From Nephrocerus scutellatus (taxonomy: Eukaryota > Arthropoda > Insecta > Diptera > Pipunculidae): DNA of 64,000 bases. The translations under genes were made by a program, and so were the position numbers. The notes under the pieces were generated by a model. That model ran no database searches. It was given only the letters and a program-made list of their open reading frames with translations, and was not told the DNA's origin. Of the stretch, positions 1-11,379 are shown piece by piece. Numbering within the stretch: the first letter of the stretch is position 1; every line of letters begins with the position of its first letter. The stretch spans positions 89,054,965-89,118,964 of the forward strand of contig OX352765.1 of NCBI GenBank assembly GCA_947095585.1, read 5' to 3'.

Positions 1-289
1 ATTGCGATTGTTCGGGAAACTACTTACTGCTCAAAACTTGGTTTGACTCAGTAGCGCAATAATCAAGTTCGTGATGTAGTGCTTGCTTTGCCTTCTAGTG
101 GCGGGCAGCTATGAGTATAAATCCTTATATATGTAGGCTAAAATTACAAGTGCGAACGGTCTAGCGTTTCTAGTCTAGGTAACGTGGGTAAGCCCCCTGC
201 GGTACCGAAAAAAGCCCGCTACTGAAACCGAGACAACGCCTCGGATCAGTAATGATCGAATAATGACGACTTTTGGCTATTGTACCCGG

Positions 290-2385
290 AGTAAGATTGG
301 TTTCTGGAATGTGAGGACGCTCCTTGACTGAGTGAATGAAGGACCTTAAAATGCCAGATTTCTTCAACTGGAACGAGAGTTTCTTCGATATAATTTGGAC
401 AATTTTGGGAGTGAGTGAACTAAGAAGGTTCGACGCGGGAGAGTACCAATCCACAACGTGTAACACTGTGCTACTCTACTCCGGCAAACGCTGCGGTAGT
501 CCCCATGAATTGGGAGTGGGTCTGCTGCTAATGCCAACAACATGCAGAGGCCTAATTACCTGGCACCCACAGGTGATAGGATCTTATCGGCAAGATTTCG
601 AACTAGAGTACGACGCATCACGATCATACAGTGTTACGCCCCAACGAATCCCTCGACTGAGGATGAAACGGACGACTTCATCATCAACTAAGCGCTGTAT
701 ACAACGCATCGCCGAACGGAGATATCGTCATCGTGATGGGGGACTTGAATGACAAGCTAGTCAACGACAATAAAGGACTCAGACATGTGATTGGGTAGCA
801 CGGTCTCGGCGAACGAAATGACAATGGTGAAAGATTTGTTGATACACCAATAACATCAACCACCTTGTCATAGGAGCCACCATGTTTGAGCATAAGACCT
901 GCCACAAAGTCAGCTGGGTGTCAACTGATAGGCAATCATCAACCAAACAAATCGACCATGTGGCGATTAGCCGACATTCTAGGAGCTGTCTTTTAGACGT
1001 CCTAAACAGGCGAGGAGCCGACATAAGTATGGTACGGTATCATCACCTTATGGTAGCTACTATCCAGTTACGTACTGCATCACTTCAAAGACTCCGCAAT
1101 ATCATCCAAATGCCTAGGTATTACATCGACCAGCTAAAAATCCATTCAGTACGCCAACAATTAAGGGATTATTTATCGCAAGGAGTGCAAGCAATCAGCA
1201 GCTCACTGCCGACCACCATCCAAAAACATTGGAAAGCTGTGAAAAATGTTTTCACATCTGGAGAGGAAAGTATTGTTGGTAGAAGCAAAGCCAGGCTTAC
1301 CGAGAATACCTGAAGGCGGATTGAAGAACGTAAGCTACTTAAAGCTCGTATTGTAGATACCACAGCAGCAGCAGCGAAGATTGAGCTATAGTCGCTGTAT
1401 CGAAGAAAAATAAGAGAAGTGCAGCGTAGAGTAAGAAGTGACAAACGTAATTATATTAACAACCTGGCCCCAGAAGCAGAGGAAGCAGCGAGCAGGTGCG
1501 ATAGCAGAACCGTTTACAGAAACATCAAAGAGCTGACAGGTGGTCCAACATCCGGTGAAAGCCCTAGATGATGCCGTACTCCTTTCAGCTGAGGATCAGC
1601 TCAAGCGATAGAAGGAGCATTTTTCTACGGTCCTTAACCGTGTATTCGCCAACGATATGCACCTAAATTAAACAGAGTTGCCGAAAGTAACAATTTACCG
1701 AATTCGCAACTCAACTCCCAGTAAATATGAGATAGCTACCGCGATCAACGAACTAAAGAACAACAAGTCGGCAGGACTAGAGACCCGCAAAGCTTCTGCA
1801 TGCCGCTCCAACGACATCAGCAGAGCTTTTATATTCTCTTGTAGAGAGAGTTTGAAAGGTAGAAAGTTTCCCCGACGAGTGGAAGAAGGAAATTATTGTC
1901 AAGCTATCTAAAAAAGGTAGTCTTATGAAGTGCGAAAACTGGAGCGGCATTTGCGTTCTTCCTGCAGTTGCAAAGGTAATAGCCAAAGTAGTAATTGAAC
2001 GAATTAAGAAACATCTGGAAGATACACTCGATGGCGAACAAGCAGGTTTCCGAACTCCTGTGTTGACCACATCAACACCCTGTTGATCATTATTGAACAG
2101 TGCGTTGATTTCCGGTCACTACTGAACTTCCTGTTCATCGATTTTGAGAAGTGTCAATAGACAGTTTATCTGGCTCGCCTTGTGCAGGAGAGGTATACCC
2201 GATAAACTAATAGCTATTATTAAAGCAACAAAAGGAAAGCTGTCAGAGAGATTCGAGATACTAAGTGGGGTACGATGAGGTTGCATTCTATCGCCGTTAC
2301 TTTTTTTTGTAGGTGATTAGCGATGTGCTTCGCACAGCTTTCTACTGAAAACGGAGGAATATTGGAATTTTAATGGTTGTCTGCG
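290..2385 (+). mobile_element. Decayed non-LTR retrotransposon (endonuclease-RT), family A copy
   Basis: Remains of a LINE open reading frame broken by many stops and frameshifts. Near 297-330 the reading is RIGFWNVRTL-like, the usual start of an APE-type endonuclease. Near 560-650 it reads TWHP, DRILSARF and IIQCYAPTNPS, and near 935-960 NQTNRPCGD, a decayed NQIDHVAI. The RT part begins near 1690 (INELKNNKSAG) and continues with VAKVIAKVV-like and GVR*GCILSP-like remnants to about 2300. Identity as an EN-RT element is seen directly from these motifs. The clade (RTE/CR1/R4-like) is not settled. The reading breaks near 2385, where a jockey-type RT starts. A related minus-strand copy lies at 55300-56575. 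It cannot encode a working protein. Confidence 0.75.
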
Positions 2386-2394
2386 CCTAAAGCA

Positions 2395-3145
2395 TGTCCC
2401 CTAATACTGGAAAGTTTCAGAGGTTATAATGATCCCTAAAGGTAAGGATTCGCACGAAATGTCTTCGTACAGGCCAATCTCTACCTATCTTTTCAAAAAT
2501 TTTCTAAAAGCCGGTATTCCCCAAGGAATTATACAATGTATATACTCTTCACAAATGACATGCCTACTTTTTCGAACTGCACACTTGCTACGTTTGCTGA
2601 TCACACAGCCATTCTCTCAGTTGGAAAAAATTAAATAGAATCAACTCAACTTCTACAGAATGCTGTCAATACTGTATTGGACTGGACAAAAAAATGAGGC
2701 TCAAAGCTAAACAGCAGAATATCCATACATGTTAATGTTACTAACAAAAAGATTTAACACATTCCAATTAATTAATTAATGCAGCAAAGTATTTAGGAAT
2801 GAACATGGATGCTAAATTACGATCGAAGGAGCATATAAATAGAAAAGAGAGGAGCGTAATATTAAGCTAAGAAAACTTAATATAAAAAAACATTAAGACC
2901 AGTATGGACATACGACATTCAACTCTAGAGGTGTGCTGCTAAAAATAACATAGAAATAATTCCGCCCTTCCAAAACAAGGTATTAAGATGATTAGTAAAT
3001 GCTCCATGGTATGTCAGAAACTCCGAGTTACATTGCGATCTTAAGCTAAATACTGTTGAAGACGCGATCCGTGAACTTGCAACAGCCCATACCTCAAGAC
3101 TTGGACGACACATTAACCAGGAAGCACCATAGAAATAAATATTTT
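2395..3145 (+). mobile_element. Jockey-type reverse transcriptase fragment, decayed
   Basis: In broken frames this stretch reads MIPKGKDSHEMSSYRPIS (start of RT finger/palm), then FTNDMPTFSNCTLATFADHT (a damaged YADD block), TQLLQNAVNTVLDWTKK, NAAKYLGMNMDAKLRSKEHI and KCSMVCQKLRVTL. This order matches the palm, thumb and C-terminal part of jockey-clade RT. The middle of the RT (the LLDIEKAFD region) is missing, so the piece has an internal deletion as well as stops. It abuts the family A element and runs in the same direction; which one inserted first is not clear. Confidence 0.7.
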
Positions 3146-4516
3146 CTTTTTTTTTTTGTTAAAAAACAAAATTACCCTTTTTAATGGTGCAATCCTTTGA
3201 GCGTATGTACATTTAAAAAAAATGCACATGTACCTTGCGGAAGTCCAATCGATTTGCATCAAAGCAATGCATTGACGTAAAACAGCTTTACTTAGGCGCG
3301 TATTTCGAATGTGTGCTAAAGCCAACTATTTTTCAAGACCTACAGGTTCATCTCTATGAAAATGTTGAATAATTAAAAAATGCAACAGGTTCAAGTGCAA
3401 GTGTCATACTGTGGTTAAGGATGCATATCAAATTTTTTTTTGCAAATTATTTACTGAATAGACACTGTGGGTGGGTCAGTCAATAGAAGTAATTGAAAAA
3501 TATTAAGTGAAAGCACAAGTCTATTTTTCTCTCTTTTTCTTTCACTGTCAACCACATTGTTTCTTTCTTATTTACTTTCTTCCTTTCTATAAAGGACAAC
3601 TCATCTATTAGAGATCAAACTTGGAATGTGTAAAATGGAATGCGTTGAATGCAGTAAAAGGAAACCTATGATTAGAATACTTGACGTCTGTCAGATTCAG
3701 ATTCATTTGATTGCCTTGTGTGTTGTTTTAATTAAATTCAAATCAAAAATGAGCTCAGCCATATGTTCTGTTCAAAAAGTTATCAAACAATCTGAAGGAT
3801 GATGGAAAATCCTCAGTTATATGAATGATGGCAATAGCACTTACTTCAATTGAATTCAATATGAGTATAAGCTTTACCTAGGTCACTCAACCACACGAAG
3901 TCAAAAAACGAAAAAGTCAGCTGTAGCAGCACTTAAAGACCCAGATGTGAAACTGCAATATGTATTCCGTATACAACGGTCTCTCTCTGAGATACAGCCT
4001 CAAACCCTAGAGTCTAAATGGGAGAAACCTAGGGTATCCTTGAAACTGGACTATATCTATGTATAAATAGAATAACTAAGAATATTGTCAGAAACAGATA
4101 GGAGAGGAGGTAATCATCATCATCATCACATGATACGAGCATCAATGCAAAGCAAAAGGAATGAATTCCAGTTCAAATGCAGTTCCTTGCTTTAAACATT
4201 CAGTAGACTGTAAATTTCCTTTAATTAGACATTAAATGCATGTAGTATAACATTCATTTGGAAATATTGTTTCCATTTTATTTCGCTATTGCATTGAAAA
4301 GTTGAAAAATAAATGACGATGCCAAGCTTTGATGAGAATTGCTGGAATATTTTCTCAGCATCAGCAGACAAAGTACCTTCACAAATCCCTTTGAACAAAT
4401 AGAAATTCGTAAAGTGATACAAAGCAAGTGTGACTAAACAAAAATTGAAAGGCATCCAATCTCCACTTGTTTACGCTTCAATGAAGCAACAACAAAAAAA
4501 CAAACCCACAAATAGT
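3146..4516. other. AT-rich stretch without recognisable gene
   Basis: No reading frame with domain-like sequence, no tandem array and no RNA gene was seen. Short runs of A/T, a CT-rich patch near 3525-3590 and a CAT microsatellite near 4112-4128 are present. Probably old, decayed intergenic DNA. Confidence 0.4.
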
Positions 4517-4750
4517 AAATTGATTATTTGTTTCTTCCATTTATGTCCTTTGTGCTTTTTTCAATATCACTAACCAACTGCTAAAGAGCTAACCGAAACC
4601 CCAAATCAACTGAAAACTCATGCTCCACCGCAAACAACGTACGGGTTTCCTGTGTAAATAACTCAAACGCAAAAGTAAAAGATAAAACCAAAAGATTCGA
4701 AATAAATTCTGGATAACAAGAAGTACATAACTATACACAGGGTGTTTCAT
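4517..4750. repeat. Left copy of a 220-bp direct repeat flanking the minisatellite
   Basis: This block recurs at 6245-6465 in the same orientation. The best-conserved core (4621-4712, 6339-6430) is almost identical and includes ACGTACGGGTTTCCTGTG. The outer part holds indels, and the right end carries TATACACAGGGTGTTTCAT, which looks like the start of a Tc1/mariner terminal repeat after a TA. The pair encloses about 1.5 kb including the 11-bp minisatellite. It may be a tandem duplication of a mariner-like end, or the direct ends of an unknown element. Confidence 0.75.
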
Positions 4751-4800
4751 ATTAAATAAAACGAAAATCGTATGTTAGGACTCTCTATTTCTAAGGTAAT

Positions 4801-6046
4801 TTCTTTTGGTGTTCTTTTGGTAGTCTTTTGATGGTCTTTTAAAGGACTTTTGGTGGTCTTTTGGTGTTCTTTTGGTGGTCTTTTGGTGTTCTTTTAGTAG
4901 TCTTTTGATGGTCTTTTAAAGGACTTTTGGTGGACTTTTGGTGTTCTTTTGGTGTTCTTTTGGTGTTCTTTTTGTGTTCTTTTGGTAGTCTTTTGATGGT
5001 CTTTTAAAGGACTTTTTGGGGTCTTATGAGATTCTTTTGGTGGTCTTTTGGTGTTCTTTTGGTAGTCTTTTGATGGTCTTTTAAAGGACTTTTGGTGGTC
5101 TTTTGGTGTTCTTTTTGTGGTCTTTTGGTGTTCTTTTGGTGGTCTTTTGGCGTTCTTTTAGTAGTCTTTTGATGGTCTTTTAAAGGACTTTTGGTGTTCT
5201 TTTGGTGTTCTTTTGGTAGTCTTTTGATGGTCTTTTTAAGGACTTTTTGTGGTCTTATGAGGTTCTTTTGGTGGTCTTTTGGTGGTCTTTTGGTGGTCTT
5301 TTGGTGTTCTTTTGGTAGTCTTTTGATGGTCTTTTAAAGGACTTCTGGTGGTCTTTTGGTGTTCTTTTGGTGGTCTTTTGGTGTTCTTTTAGTAGTCTTT
5401 TGATGGTCTTTTAAAGGACTTTTGGTGGTCTTTTGGTGTTCTTTTGGTGTTCTTTTGGTGTTCTTTTGGTAGTCTTTTGATGGGCTTTTAAAGGAATTTT
5501 TGGGGTCTTATGAGGTTCTTTTGGTGGTCTTTTGGTGTTCTTTTGGTAGTCTTTTGATGGTCTTTTAAAGAACTTTTGGTGGTCTTTTGGTGTTCTTTCT
5601 GTGGTCTTTTGGTGTTCTTTTTGTGGTCTTTTGGTGTTCTTTTGGTAGTCTTTTGATGGTCTTTTAAAGGACTTTTTGGGGTCTTATGAGGTTCTTTTTG
5701 TGGTCTTTTGGTGTTCTTTTTGTGGTCTTTTGGTGTTCTTTTGGTAGTCTTTTGATGGTCTTTTAAAGGACTTTTTGGGGTCTTATGAGGTTCTTTTGGT
5801 GTTCTTTTGGTGGTATTTTGGTGGTCTTTTAGTGGTCTTTTAGTGTTTTTTTGGTGGTCTTTTGGTGGTCTTTTGGTAGTCTTTTGATGGTCTTTTAAAG
5901 GACTTTTTGTGGTCTTATGAGGTTCTTTTGCTGGTCTTTTGGTGTTCTTTTGGTAGTCTTTTGGTGGTCTTTTGCTAGTCTTTTGGTCTTTTGAGAGGTT
6001 TTTTGTAGATTTTTTGAAATTATTTTGGGGGCTTTTCGGGGGTCTC
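4801..6046. repeat. 11-bp G/T-rich minisatellite array 1
   Basis: About 1.25 kb of an 11-bp unit, GGTGTTCTTTT and variants (GGTGGTCTTTT, GGTAGTCTTTT, GATGGTCTTTT, AAAGGACTTTT). Variants are not random: the block GGTAGT-GATGGT-AAAGGA recurs at least a dozen times every 60-130 bp, so there is a higher-order repeat. The plus strand is strongly T/G rich. The array is more regular toward its middle and fades near 5990-6046. Related arrays lie at 10748-11370 and 51170-52160. Confidence 0.95.
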
Positions 6047-6244
6047 TGTTATATATATTTTTTAAAAAATATATTGTATGTAAGCCAATCCAATAGTTTA
6101 ATACATATTTCTATATTGTATAATAAAGTGCATTCTTAATTATACAGCTGAGACATTTTGTTGCGCAGTGAACTCAACCAATGTGCTATGTTATAATTGT
6201 ATCGGGTCGTGCGCCAAAATTTCATCGATCGTAAATAAATAAAA

Positions 6245-6465
6245 AAATTGATTATTTGTTCATTCTACTTATGTCCGTTGTGCCTTTTCAATATCACGAA
6301 AACATCAAATCAACTGAAGACTTCATGAAGATTCATGCTCCACCGCAAGCAACGTACGGGTTTCCTGTGTAAATAACTCAAACGCAAAAGTAAAAGATAA
6401 AACCAAAAGATTCGAAATAAATTCTGGATAACAAGTTGCGCACACCTATACACAGGGTGTATCAT
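6245..6465. repeat. Right copy of the direct repeat flanking the minisatellite
   Basis: Second copy of the 4517-4750 block. It keeps the core sequence with few changes and ends in the same CACAGGGTGT motif at 6451-6460. Downstream sequence differs from that after the left copy, so the duplicated unit ends close to this motif. Confidence 0.75.
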
Positions 6466-7069
6466 CTATACAAATATTATAAAGAGGAAATGTTGGTTTG
6501 TTGTATTTAGAATTAACTCTCAGGGTGAACATAAACTATACTTTATCCCGTTTAAATAAAAGAGCCTTTCGTGGCGTCCAATTTTGTAACCAAACAACTA
6601 AAGTCGACGAAAAACGGTCTGGCATTGAATCGAGCTGAAAGTTTCACAGAATATGCATCTTAACAAAATCTCGGTAAGCCACATAGTGTGAATATGATCG
6701 AGGTGGTGCTTTATTTAGGTTTAGGCAACATGTTGGGAGGGGTCTATTTTAACTTCGCAACGTTTTAGTGGGAGTACACGTTATGTTGACCACACAACAA
6801 TTTCTACCATATATACTTCTTGAATGAATCCATCGTCAAAAATTCCTACCATATACTTCTTGAATGAATCCATTAACTGATGTTGATCTTTTTTAAAAAA
6901 TAAACCTAAATAACAAACATAAAATAGTTCATATTTTTTAGAATTTTGCAAACTAAATTGTTTTCCAATAAGTGGTTTCATTTTGAATAGCCTGCTATTT
7001 GGGCAGCTGTCAATTTTGAAGCAGTCGTCTTTTGACATTTGAGAAGTAAAAACTACGCCATTACTAAAA
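6466..7069. other. Spacer before the dead mariner
   Basis: No gene seen. It contains a short local duplication: the sequence around 6806-6833 recurs at 6840-6871 (both contain ACCATATACTTCTTGAATG-like sequence). It may include the decayed left end of the mariner that starts coding at 7070. Confidence 0.4.
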
Positions 7070-7935
7070 ATGGTTGAATACACGCTTCAACAAATATGTT
7101 GCAGTCACAGTTCGCAAAACTAAAGCACTTTTTGGTCGTCGTGAAGCACCTTCTCGGCCGGCTGAAAAATTTGAGCTGTTGGGACAAGTTAGTGATGCGA
7201 AGAATCGAAACCGTGAGCGTCGCTCAAGAAAAACTAAGAATATTGCTGCCGTAGCCCGTAGTGTTGAAGAAAACCCAGGTTTGTCGATTCCTCGTCGATC
7301 TTTTGAATTGGTCATTCCACAAACGTATACCTTACTATACCGTATTTTCCATAAAGACTAAGGTCTTAAGGCTTTTAAAGTTCAGTTAACTTAAGAACTC
7401 AAGCCGGTCGATCACCATAAACGTCGTATCTTCTCTGATTGTGTCCTTCAAATGCATCAAAATGATCCGGATTTTCATCGAAAGATCATCTTCAGTGATG
7501 AGGCCTATTTTCACCTCCTCCTCAATGTGTCACTGTTTGGTGCGGTTTTTGGTCTGGCAGTGTGATTGGACCCTACTTTTTTGAAAATGAGGCTGGTGCA
7601 ACTGTTACAGTGAATGGATTGCGCTACCGAGCTATAGTTAATGATTTGTTATGGCCGAATTGTGGACGACGTTTATTTTCAGCAAGACGGCGCTACGTGC
7701 CACATAAGCAACACCTTTAACACCTTAAGACTTTTTTCTTTGGGGCCACGTAAAAGATAAGGTCTATGCCAATACTCCACAATCGATTCAAGACCTTATG
7801 GATGGAAATCGTGAAGTTATCGAGGACATACAGCCGCAAATGTGCGAATTGGTCATGAACAATTTAATGAAAAGTATATGGTGCTGCAAGCGTAGCCGTA
7901 GCGGCCATTTGGCTGATATTGTTTTCAAATGTTAA
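7070..7935 (+). pseudogene. Dead D,D41D-type mariner transposase
   Basis: The reading starts MVEYTLQQ at 7070, shifts frame, and continues with TVRKTKALFGRREAPSRPA, SVEENPGLSIPRRS (N-terminal helix-turn-helix part), then FHRKIIFSDEAYFHL (first catalytic Asp) near 7475, VTVNGLRYRAIVND near 7605 and FQQDGATCHISN (second Asp) near 7678. The stretch that should hold the third Asp is deleted; the frame resumes at FFWGHVKDKVYAN and ends in GHLADIVFKC and TAA at 7935. It contains several frameshifts and cannot give active enzyme. It is the same broad group as the uninterrupted transposase at 52806-53888 but clearly a different subfamily. Confidence 0.85.
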
Positions 7936-8032
7936 TGTTCTTCTTTACAATGAAATAAACAATCATTGCTTTCTCTTAAAAAATACTCGTTTTTTTAATA
8001 TCAAAATGAAACCTACTTATTGGAGAACCCTT
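7936..8032 (+). mobile_element. 3' end and terminal repeat of the dead mariner
   Basis: After the stop codon comes AATAAACAATC, then a terminal stretch ending CTTATTGGAGAACCCTT before TA at 8033. This resembles the inner-to-outer order of the left terminal repeat of the 52692-54000 mariner read in reverse (CTTATTGAAAAACCCTG). The matching left terminus was not found. Confidence 0.55.
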
Positions 8033-8034
8033 TA

Positions 8035-9600
8035 CAATCGAAATTCCAGAACTTCAAAATCATTTGGTTCCTTTTTTATATTTTAATTTCAAATGCTATC
8101 ATCTCGAAAAAAATGATGCAGCATTTAAGCCGATTGAATATCCTTCAAATCCCGTTAAAAATGTTTGTATTTCTTTTATCAACAGGAACAGGAGATAGAG
8201 CTTAAAGTTTGTAAAAAGATTTTAAGAAAAAATAATAGTCATCCAAATTTTGCTGACAAAGTCAATTCTTGATAAGGTTTTGTGCTCATAGCAAAGCCAA
8301 ACGCAGGAACCACACACCCTTTTATGTAATTGTCACTCATTTCGAACAAAATCCTTTAATATGAAAGACACGATAATAGAAATAGAATCTTCACCTAATG
8401 TTCACGCATCAGTGCATCGATTACATCGATTACACTTGACGTGGACTCAAATAAACGTAAATTACTAAGCTTTTGTATGTATGTATGTGCCAACATAAGA
8501 GCTGGTCCTCTGTGTCCCATTTAATTTCATTAGATGTTAACCAACCGGTTGACCATTCAACCACTGGTCAACTCATGCGAGTCTTCATGATTAATGCCAA
8601 TTGTTTGCCATGCAACCCTAAATCCATCTTATCTACCATCCAGTTTTGCATTTCTTTTCCATTCGTATGCAAATTTTCACTTCCGCACTCGAGGACGCAC
8701 ACACTAAACCACAGTTGGTTGGTTCCATTGCAACTGCTCCACCCGTAGCACCATAGCTCATAGCACTCGCGTCATGGTATGGTATTTAGGCGACCACCAT
8801 CGGGAAGTTTCATATTAATTTCACTTGGTTTGCGATTAAGGGTATAAATTTGCCGTTGCACTACATTCGTACTGCTTAGCACACATTTCGCAATACTTCT
8901 ACCCCCAGTTTACCAGACTCGAGTTCGTCTGGTATAAGTCGTTCGCATGGCTTTTAGCGATGAAATTGGCCAGCAAATTGGCCTGCAGTATGTGCTGCTG
9001 CTGCTTAATTTAAATATTAAAATTTAAATAATTGCATTAATAAGACCGTTGAATGTGGCACAGCCAGTGTGAAACTACTGGCCAGTTGGTGTGGAGTCTG
9101 TGCGCGTCACACCAAAAGTCTTCATTGAAGTAATTTATTAAAATGTTATTAAAAATGATTTCCCTTTTTGCTCTCTCAACGCTTGAAGTGAACTGCCAGG
9201 AAAGGATAAAATGCGAACTTCCTACTACACGAGAATTAGAAGAGGAAAAATTTCATGGTACGAGTACATTATTCAAATACTAATTTGCTTTAATTACGCC
9301 CCGTGTACAATGTACTGTGGATACACTTAGAAAAAAGAACCATATTAAATTGTTAATAGGACAGTTATTGTCCATACTATAAAGGATATTAATAAATGCT
9401 TATATTAGTTCGATGGTTTTCAATTTGTTTTAATATTTTGTGTGCTATTAATTTTATAGTGAAGTTACTATATTTCTCTTTTATTGCACAAATAATTCAT
9501 ATTACTAGAAATCCCTTCCATATTGAGTTAAGATTACATTATTGTTTTAATATTCTAAAACTGTTATTTATTAAAAGTAAATCTTTATATACAAAAATGA
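8035..9600. other. Non-repetitive region with a possible promoter, no clear gene
   Basis: From about 8480 to 9250 the base composition is more mixed than in the flanks and I see no transposon motif, which suggests host sequence. A TATA-like box and a short possible first exon lie at 8843-8987. No long reading frame has recognisable domains. From about 9290 it becomes AT-rich. Confidence 0.35.
8843..8849 (+). promoter_or_regulatory. Candidate TATA box
   Basis: GGTATAAATTTG matches a metazoan TATA box. About 100 bp further on is ATGGCTTTTAGCGATGAAAT (ATG at 8947), and 41 bp into it CA/GTATGT at 8986-8993 is a good splice donor. Together these resemble a promoter with a very short first coding exon (MAFSDEIGQQIGL). 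No matching second exon was found. Confidence 0.25.
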
Positions 9601-9619
9601 TTGTGCGTTTGTACATAAC

Positions 9620-10030
9620 GGCGCCACACCTTAACCACTGGACGTATCGAAGTCATTTGCTACGTGACGCTGATGGTGATGTCATCACGCCTTAACGACT
9701 GGACTTATCGAAGCCATATTCACAATATACGTTCATTTGGTATTCCGATAAGTTCATCTTAACTGGTAGGTGGTGTTGGAGCGGAGATATTTACGAAAAT
9801 GTGGTTGGTCTTTTGGTGAATATGGTTGTAATCGCATCACGCCTAAGCCACTAGACATATTAAAGCCATATGTAAACCATATTATTAATTGGTACTCTTG
9901 AAGGTTTTTGAGTCCGGTAAGTACCGCTGGAGTCAAGATATTCTTAAAAATGTCATTCTGCATATATATCTAACCTCATCACGCCTGCACATAACTACTG
10001 GACGTATCGAAGCCATATTCATACCATAAG
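9620..10030. repeat. Degenerate tandem repeat of about 150 bp
   Basis: Four related blocks of the form CATCACGCCTnAnCCACTGG followed by ACGTATCGAAGCCATAT occur near 9623, 9681, 9835 and 9976, the last three about 140-155 bp apart. Linker sequences (TTGGTATTCnGATAAG and similar) are partly shared. Units differ by many substitutions. Confidence 0.6.
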
Positions 10031-10184
10031 TTCGTAACTTCACATATTTAAGGCAATAGGCAACTCTCTATTACTATCCCTATTCCCTTCACGCTAGCCA
10101 CCTTTTTAGATACATAATACTCACATTGAGGTCTTTAATGAAGCTCTGACCCAGTCAGGAGTGGAATCCTTCCTTATGCAATGG

Positions 10185-10640
10185 ATGTTCGGTAGGAGAA
10201 TTATACATGCTGTAACATTACCAAACGAATCGAAAGAGGCACCTCCCAAAGAGGGGTCATCTCGCCCTTACTGTGAATGATGGTAATTAACGAAATGCTA
10301 CTAAAACTTGAAGAGGATTGGGCGAAGGTAGCTGCGTACGAAGATGACGTGGTGCTACTCGTATAAGGACAGTACTGATCAGTGAAGTCATGGAAAGGGC
10401 CCTGGGTAATGTCAGCTCCTGGGCAACAACCTGTGTCCTTTGAGTCAATCCTGGGATGACTGAAATGTTATTGTTGACCACTAAATCCAAAATACCGGCA
10501 TTTATCCTTCCAAAACTCAATGGGAAAAGTCTCAGCTTTACCCCCAGCGCCAAATATCTCAGAGTAATCTTGGATAGGAGGCTAACATAGTGAATAGGTC
10601 TAAGAAAACGTGCGTGGCCCTCTATTTAGCTTTCATAGGT
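10185..10640 (+). mobile_element. LOA-like non-LTR RT fragment
   Basis: In shifting frames it reads RGVISPLTVNDG (PQGGVLSPLLW region), VAAYEDDVVLLV-like YADD block near 10328, ISEVMERALGNVSSWA, VNPGMTEMLLLTTKSKIPAF and PSAKYLRVILDRRLT. This order is the C-terminal palm of the RT found with an RNase H domain at 31226-32810. Only about 450 bp remains, with stops. Confidence 0.75.
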
Positions 10641-10747
10641 TATTTTCATCTGAAGCATTTGTTGTTCTAGTCATCATGCTTAGGACTGATTCGTTTGTGT
10701 CTTTTGTTTTTGCATCCAGGAACTAAGTCGTTTATATAAAATTCGGT

Positions 10748-11370
10748 ATGGTCTTCTGGGGAGTCTTTTGGGCCTTTTAAGGGTCATTTAAGAGTTCTTT
10801 TGGGGTATTTTGAGGGTCTTTTGGGTCTTCTTTGGGGGTCTTTGATGTTATTTTGAGGATCCTTTAGGGGTCTTTTTGGCGGACTTTTTGAGACCTTTTG
10901 TGCGTCAATTGAGAGTTTTTTTTACGGATCTAAGCGTCTTTAAGGGTCTTTTTGGGTATTTTGTAGGTCTTTTGGGGTCTTTTTGGGGTCTTTTGAAGGT
11001 ATTTTTTTGGTCTTTTGGGGAGTCTTTTGAGTGTCCTTTGGGGGGCCTTTTGATGGTCTTTTGTGGGTTTTGGGGGGTCTTCTGAGGGTCTCGAGGGTCT
11101 TTATGGGGTCTTGTGGGGATCTTGTGTGGGCTCTTTGAAGTCTTTTGAGGATCTTTTGAAGGTTTTTTGGGGTCCTTTGAGGATCTTTTGGGAGGGTCTT
11201 TAGTGATTTTTTAAAAGGTTTTAATGATTCTTTTGCGGGTTTTTGAAGGACTTTTTGGAGTTTTTTGAGGGTCTTTTGGGTGTCTTTAAGCGGTTTTTAA
11301 TGGGTCTTCTGGGGGTTGTTTGAAGGTCTTTTGTGGAGTCTTTTGATGGTCTTTTGGGGGTCTTCTGGTA
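10748..11370. repeat. 11-bp G/T-rich minisatellite array 2
   Basis: Degenerate units of GGTCTTTTGGG, GGGTCTTTTGA and similar, G richer than array 1. Periodicity of about 11-12 bp is visible throughout. Its right edge is within about 15 bp of a Helitron helicase remnant. Confidence 0.9.
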
Positions 11371-11379
11371 CACGCACTG

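Noticed and set aside
10876..11085. 69-codon plus-strand frame rich in Phe and Gly
   Set aside because: Lies wholly in the 11-bp minisatellite; the repetitive protein follows from the repeat.
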